Assembly: GCF_003034845.1 (NCBI RefSeq)
Contig: NZ_PZKC01000008.1
Location: 62,001 to 126,000 of the forward strand
Direction: 5' to 3'
Origin: Pseudothauera lacus
GTDB lineage: Bacteria; Pseudomonadota; Gammaproteobacteria; Burkholderiales; Rhodocyclaceae
DNA: 64,000 bases
Made by a program: the position numbers and the translations under genes. The notes under the pieces are model-generated. The model saw only the letters and a list, made by a program, of their open reading frames with translations. It was not told the origin of the DNA and did no database searches. This document shows positions 60,823-64,000 of the stretch, piece by piece; the stretch's first letter is position 1, and each line of letters starts with the position of its first letter.

Positions 60823-62507
60823 CCGCCGGTCCCACCGCCGTTGCTGTCATCACCCCAGCCGCCGCCGGTGGGCGGGGCCTGGATCTGGATGGTGTCCAGA
60901 TCGAACTCGACCTTTGCGTCTAGACCACCGGTGACCAGCTGCGGGAAGGCGATCAGCAGGGCGATCATGATCACCTGGATGCATACGAAAGCCACCGAGC
61001 CGCGGTAGATCTGCGTGGTGCGGATGCCTTCGATGCGCTTGCCGGTGACGCGGTCGAGGTAGGCGCCGACCGGGGCCACGCTGCGCAGGTAGAAGAGCGC
61101 GAAGCCGAAGGGCGGCGTCAGGAACGAGGTCTGCAGGTTGAGCGCGATCAGCACCCCGAACCAGATCAGGTCGATGCCCATCTTGTCGGCCACCGGGGCG
61201 AGCAGCGGAATGAGGATGAAGGCGATCTCGAAGAAGTCGAGGAAGAAGCCGAGGAAGAAGATCATCGCGTTCACGAAGATCAGGAAGCCGACCTGGCCGC
61301 CGGGCAGCTTGTCGAACAGGTGCTCGACCCATTCCTTGCCGTCGATGGCGGTGAAGGTGAAGCTGAACACCGTTGCGCCGATGAGGATGAAGAGCACGAA
61401 CACCGACAGCCGGGTGGTCGATTCGAGCGCCTCGCGCAACTTGTCGAAGTTCAGCCGGCCGCGGGAGAGGGCCATGATGATGGCGCCCACCGCACCCATG
61501 GCGCCGCCTTCGGTGGGTGTGGCGATGCCGAGGAAGATGGTCCCCAGCACCAGGAAGATCAGCGCCAGCGGCGGAATCAGCACGAAGGTGACGCGCTCGG
61601 CGATCTGCGACAGCAGGCCGAGGCGCAGCAGCTTGTTGGCGCCGGCGAGGATCAGCGCCAGGGCGGTACCGAAGCTCATCGCCACGACGATGGTTTCGTC
61701 CAGGCGGGCGTTGCTCGGGTGGCCGCTGTACATGCTGAGCAGTTCGTCGTAGTGCAGGCCGAAGGCCGCGCTGAGGCCGCCGACCACGGCAAGCAGCACG
61801 ATCAGCGAACGTAGCCCGGAGGAGCCGTCGGGCTGGCGGTACTTGAGCGCTTCGGGCGGCAGCGCAGGCACCAGCTTGGGTTTGAAGATCGCCAGGCCGA
61901 TGATGAACAGCGCATACATGCCGACCAGGATGAAGGCCGGGATGAAGGCGCCCTTGTACATGTCGCCGACGCTGCGACCGAGCTGGTCGGCCATCACGAT
62001 CAGCACCAGCGAGGGCGGGATGGCCTGTGCCAGCGTACCGGAGGCGGTGATCGCGCCGCAGGCGATGGGGCGGCTGTAGCCGTAGCGCAGCATGATGGGC
62101 AGCGAGATCAGGCCCATCGAGATCACCGAGGCCGCGACCACGCCGGTGGTGGCGGCGAGCAGGGCACCGACGAAGATCACCGCCAGCGCGAGGCCGCCGC
62201 GCACCGGGCCGAATACCTGGCCGGCGGTGTCGAGGAGATCTTCGGCCATGCCGCTGCGTTCGAGGATCAGCCCCATCAAGGTGAAAAAGGGAATGGCGAG
62301 CAGGATGTCGTTCTGCATGATGCCGAACACCCGCAGCGGCAGGGCCTGGAACAGGGTGCCCGGCAACAGGCCCAGTTCCATGCCGATGAAGCCGAAGAGC
62401 AGGCCGCAGGCGGCCAGCGAGAAAGCCACCGGGAAGCCGGAAAGCAGGAAGAAGACCACGGCGCCGAACATGATCGGCGCAAGATTGGCGGCGACGAACT
62501 CGATCAT
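60816..62507 (-). CDS. dctM: TRAP transporter large permease DctM
   Basis: A 563-aa polytopic membrane protein of the DctM family. GGLALAVIFVGALLAATTGVVAAS and PTEGGAMGAVGA are characteristic. It is longer than usual DctM (about 425), like the mannitol/chloroaromatic-type large subunits, with an added loop about 215-260 and a Gly-rich end (GGGWGDDSNGGGTGGW). It moves the bound substrate inward with Na+. The ATG at 62507 overlaps the dctQ stop by 4 nt. Confidence 0.92.
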   Translation of the reverse strand: MIEFVAANLAPIMFGAVVFFLLSGFPVAFSLAACGLLFGFIGMELGLLPGTLFQALPLRVFGIMQNDILLAIPFFTLMGLILERSGMAEDLLDTAGQVFGPVRGGLALAVIFVGALLAATTGVVAASVISMGLISLPIMLRYGYSRPIACGAITASGTLAQAIPPSLVLIVMADQLGRSVGDMYKGAFIPAFILVGMYALFIIGLAIFKPKLVPALPPEALKYRQPDGSSGLRSLIVLLAVVGGLSAAFGLHYDELLSMYSGHPSNARLDETIVVAMSFGTALALILAGANKLLRLGLLSQIAERVTFVLIPPLALIFLVLGTIFLGIATPTEGGAMGAVGAIIMALSRGRLNFDKLREALESTTRLSVFVLFILIGATVFSFTFTAIDGKEWVEHLFDKLPGGQVGFLIFVNAMIFFLGFFLDFFEIAFILIPLLAPVADKMGIDLIWFGVLIALNLQTSFLTPPFGFALFYLRSVAPVGAYLDRVTGKRIEGIRTTQIYRGSVAFVCIQVIMIALLIAFPQLVTGGLDAKVEFDLDTIQIQAPPTGGGWGDDSNGGGTGGW

Positions 62508-63103
62508 TTGTTCACCTCGCCGCTGGCGGGCTGTGCGGAGTGGGCGTGCCCGGTGTCGAGGGGGTCGTGGGCGTCGGTCTCATGCAGGGTGGGGTCGGGG
62601 CCGGCACCGCTGAGGAAGGCGGCGCGCTTGATGACCTCGGAGACGCCCTGCAGCGCCAGCAAAGCGAAACCGGCCGGCACCAGGGCATACAGCGGCCAGC
62701 GGATGAGGCCGCCGGCATTGGACGACACCTCGCCGCTGGTGTAGGCGGCCATCAGCACCGGCCACGCGAAGCTGGAGATCAGGTAGCACATCGGCAGCAG
62801 GAAGAAGAGGATGCCGCCGATGTCAATGTACATGCGGGTGCGCTTGCTGAGCTTGTTGGCCAGCACGTCGATGCGCACATGGGCGTTCTGCAGGAAAGCG
62901 TGGCCGGCGCCGAGCATGAACACGGCGGCGAACAGGTACCACTGAATTTCCAGGAAGGCGTTGGAACCCACGCTGAAGGCCTTGCGGGCGACCGCATTGG
63001 CGGCGCTGATCAAGGTGGCGGCCAGGATCAGCCAGATGATTGCACGCCCGACGTAGCGGGTCAGGGCATCGATCATCGATGAAATGTTGAGCAGCATTCC
63101 CAT
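62504..63103 (-). CDS. dctQ: TRAP transporter small permease DctQ
   Basis: A 199-aa membrane protein with four hydrophobic segments, NAFLEIQWYLFAAVFMLGAGHAFLQNAHVRIDV being the family core. It pairs with DctM. The start is uncertain: ATG 63103 is taken, and ATG 63097 is in frame. The C-terminal tail is His/Asp-rich. A terminator lies between it and the upstream dctP. Confidence 0.9.
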   Translation of the reverse strand: MGMLLNISSMIDALTRYVGRAIIWLILAATLISAANAVARKAFSVGSNAFLEIQWYLFAAVFMLGAGHAFLQNAHVRIDVLANKLSKRTRMYIDIGGILFFLLPMCYLISSFAWPVLMAAYTSGEVSSNAGGLIRWPLYALVPAGFALLALQGVSEVIKRAAFLSGAGPDPTLHETDAHDPLDTGHAHSAQPASGEVNK

Positions 63104-63180
63104 GGCGGACAGGATCTTGCAGTGAGGGCACCTGGGTAGGGTGCGGATGCCGTGCCTGTATCGACGGTTCGGACGGGCAC

Positions 63181-63210
63181 AAAAAAGCCTGCCGCGGTTG
63201 CGGCAGGCTT
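63181..63210 (-). terminator. Intrinsic terminator between dctP and dctQ
   Basis: AAGCCTGCCG (63185-63194) and CGGCAGGCTT (63201-63210) form a 10-bp stem, with a T run on the minus strand (A run 63181-63186). It lies 12 nt after the dctP stop. Confidence 0.85.
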
Positions 63211-63221
63211 GGTGGGGCAGA

Positions 63222-64000
63222 TTACAGACGCTGTGCGGCCATGTACTGGTCGTAGCTGCCGTCGGCGAGCGGAATCCACTGGTACTGCTCGCGCATGAAG
63301 GCCTCGTAGTCAGAGAAGACCTTGCGCCAGTTGGCGTTGGTCTCGTTGAGCTCTGCATACACCTCGTTGCGTGCCTGCATCGCGGCGTCCATCACCTCGC
63401 GCGGGAAGCGGTTGAGCTTGGCGCCCTCGGCAATGAGTTGCTTGAGTGCGATCGGGTTGCGGGCGTCGTACATGGCCTGCATGTTGGTGTGGGCGAAGGA
63501 GGCCGCGGCGGTGACGATGGCCTTGTATTCCGCCGGCAGGTCGTTCCAGGCCTTGTCGTTGACGTACAGCGACACCTGGGCGCCGCCTTCCCACCAGCCC
63601 GGGTAGTAGTAGAAGGGCGCGACCTTGTGGAAGCCGAGCTTGAGGTCGTCGTAGGGGCCGACCCACTCGGTGGCGTCGATGGTGCCGCGTTCGAGGGCCT
63701 GATAGATCTCGCCGCCGGGGATGTTCTGCGGAACGCCGCCGAGCTTGGCGATGACGCGTCCGGCGAAGCCGCCGAGGCGCATCTTGAGGCCGTTGAGGTC
63801 GGCCGGGGTGCGGATTTCCTTGCGGTACCAGCCGCCCATCTGCGCGCCGGTGTTGCCCATCGGGAAGTTGACGATGTTGTAGCCGGCGAAGAATTCGCGC
63901 AGCAGGCTCATGCCCTTGCCGTCATACATCCACGCGGTCAGCGAGCGCGAGTTCATGCCGAAGGGAATGGCGGTGTCGATGGCGAAGGTCTCGTCCTTGC
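63222..64000 (-). CDS. dctP: TRAP transporter substrate-binding protein DctP, TakP-like (N-terminus outside window)
   Basis: The C-terminal 259 residues of a periplasmic binding protein; the 5' end lies beyond 64000. GGFAGRVIAKLGG, IPGGEIYQALERGTIDATEWVGPYDD and YYYPGWWEGG resemble TakP of Rhodobacter, which binds pyruvate and other 2-oxo acids with Na+. The Arg before GGF and the Trp in EWVG fit the oxo-acid site, so a 2-oxoacid substrate is a fair inference. It is followed by a terminator, then dctQ and dctM. Confidence 0.88.
   Translation of the reverse strand, partial: KDETFAIDTAIPFGMNSRSLTAWMYDGKGMSLLREFFAGYNIVNFPMGNTGAQMGGWYRKEIRTPADLNGLKMRLGGFAGRVIAKLGGVPQNIPGGEIYQALERGTIDATEWVGPYDDLKLGFHKVAPFYYYPGWWEGGAQVSLYVNDKAWNDLPAEYKAIVTAAASFAHTNMQAMYDARNPIALKQLIAEGAKLNRFPREVMDAAMQARNEVYAELNETNANWRKVFSDYEAFMREQYQWIPLADGSYDQYMAAQRL

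Overview
The window is a 64 kb, GC-rich (roughly two-thirds G+C by eye) chromosomal segment of a betaproteobacterium. The Rhodocyclales (Thauera/Azoarcus/Accumulibacter relatives) are the best guess. Reasons are the glyA-nrdR-ribD and rhodanese-grxC-secB-gpsA gene orders, CcsB/ResB cytochrome c maturation, a cytochrome c4 gene, CbbR-linked Calvin-cycle genes and the codon style. No rRNA, tRNA, insertion sequence, prophage or CRISPR array was seen. Coding density is high and no stretch above about 300 bases lacks a gene.

Layout. 1-8 kb: end of an acetate-type symporter, a small membrane protein, then a leftward block (DUF4212 protein, EF-G-like GTPase, BT1-type transporter, LrgB/LrgA pair, DUF3422 protein, OmpA-type lipoprotein). 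8.1-15.7 kb: a leftward cbb operon, cbbF-cbbP-cbbT-cbbG-cbbK-cbbA, divergent from cbbR. 16.8-19.8 kb: a diguanylate cyclase with a periplasmic haem-c motif and two small genes. 19.9-31.3 kb: a second leftward set of carbon genes (inositol-phosphatase-like, unknown 93-aa protein, second prk, tkt, gap, epd, pgk, HDOD protein, pyk, fba). With rpiA at 38 kb, the window holds two copies of most of the RuBP-regeneration pathway but no RuBisCO, rpe or tpi.

31.4-38.7 kb: rsmE, polyphosphate:AMP phosphotransferase, argA, a PAS-GGDEF protein, yggX, phoU, rpiA. 38.9-46 kb: a ferritin-like DUF455 protein, ccsB/resB, cytochrome c4, engB, a candidate small RNA in the position and orientation of Spot 42/ErsA, hemB and an acetyltransferase. 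46-53 kb: a HAD phosphatase, bioC-bioB, comF, trmL, then gpsA, an SH3 protein, secB, grxC, rhodanese and an ArsR regulator with cysteines placed as in SqrR/BigR sulfide sensors. 53-60 kb: EnvC-like activator, CtpA protease, an unknown 149-aa protein, MoeB/ThiF, and the glyA-nrdR-ribD set. 60-64 kb: a histidine phosphatase and a TRAP transporter (dctPQM, TakP-like binding protein) that runs off the right edge.

Together the genes describe a metabolically flexible, respiring bacterium with sugar-phosphate and Calvin-type metabolism, polyphosphate use, cytochrome c/haem biogenesis and organic-acid uptake. The most unusual items are the candidate sRNA opposite engB, the haem-c/Cys-cluster diguanylate cyclase beside cbbR, and the duplicated Calvin regeneration genes with two phosphoribulokinases.
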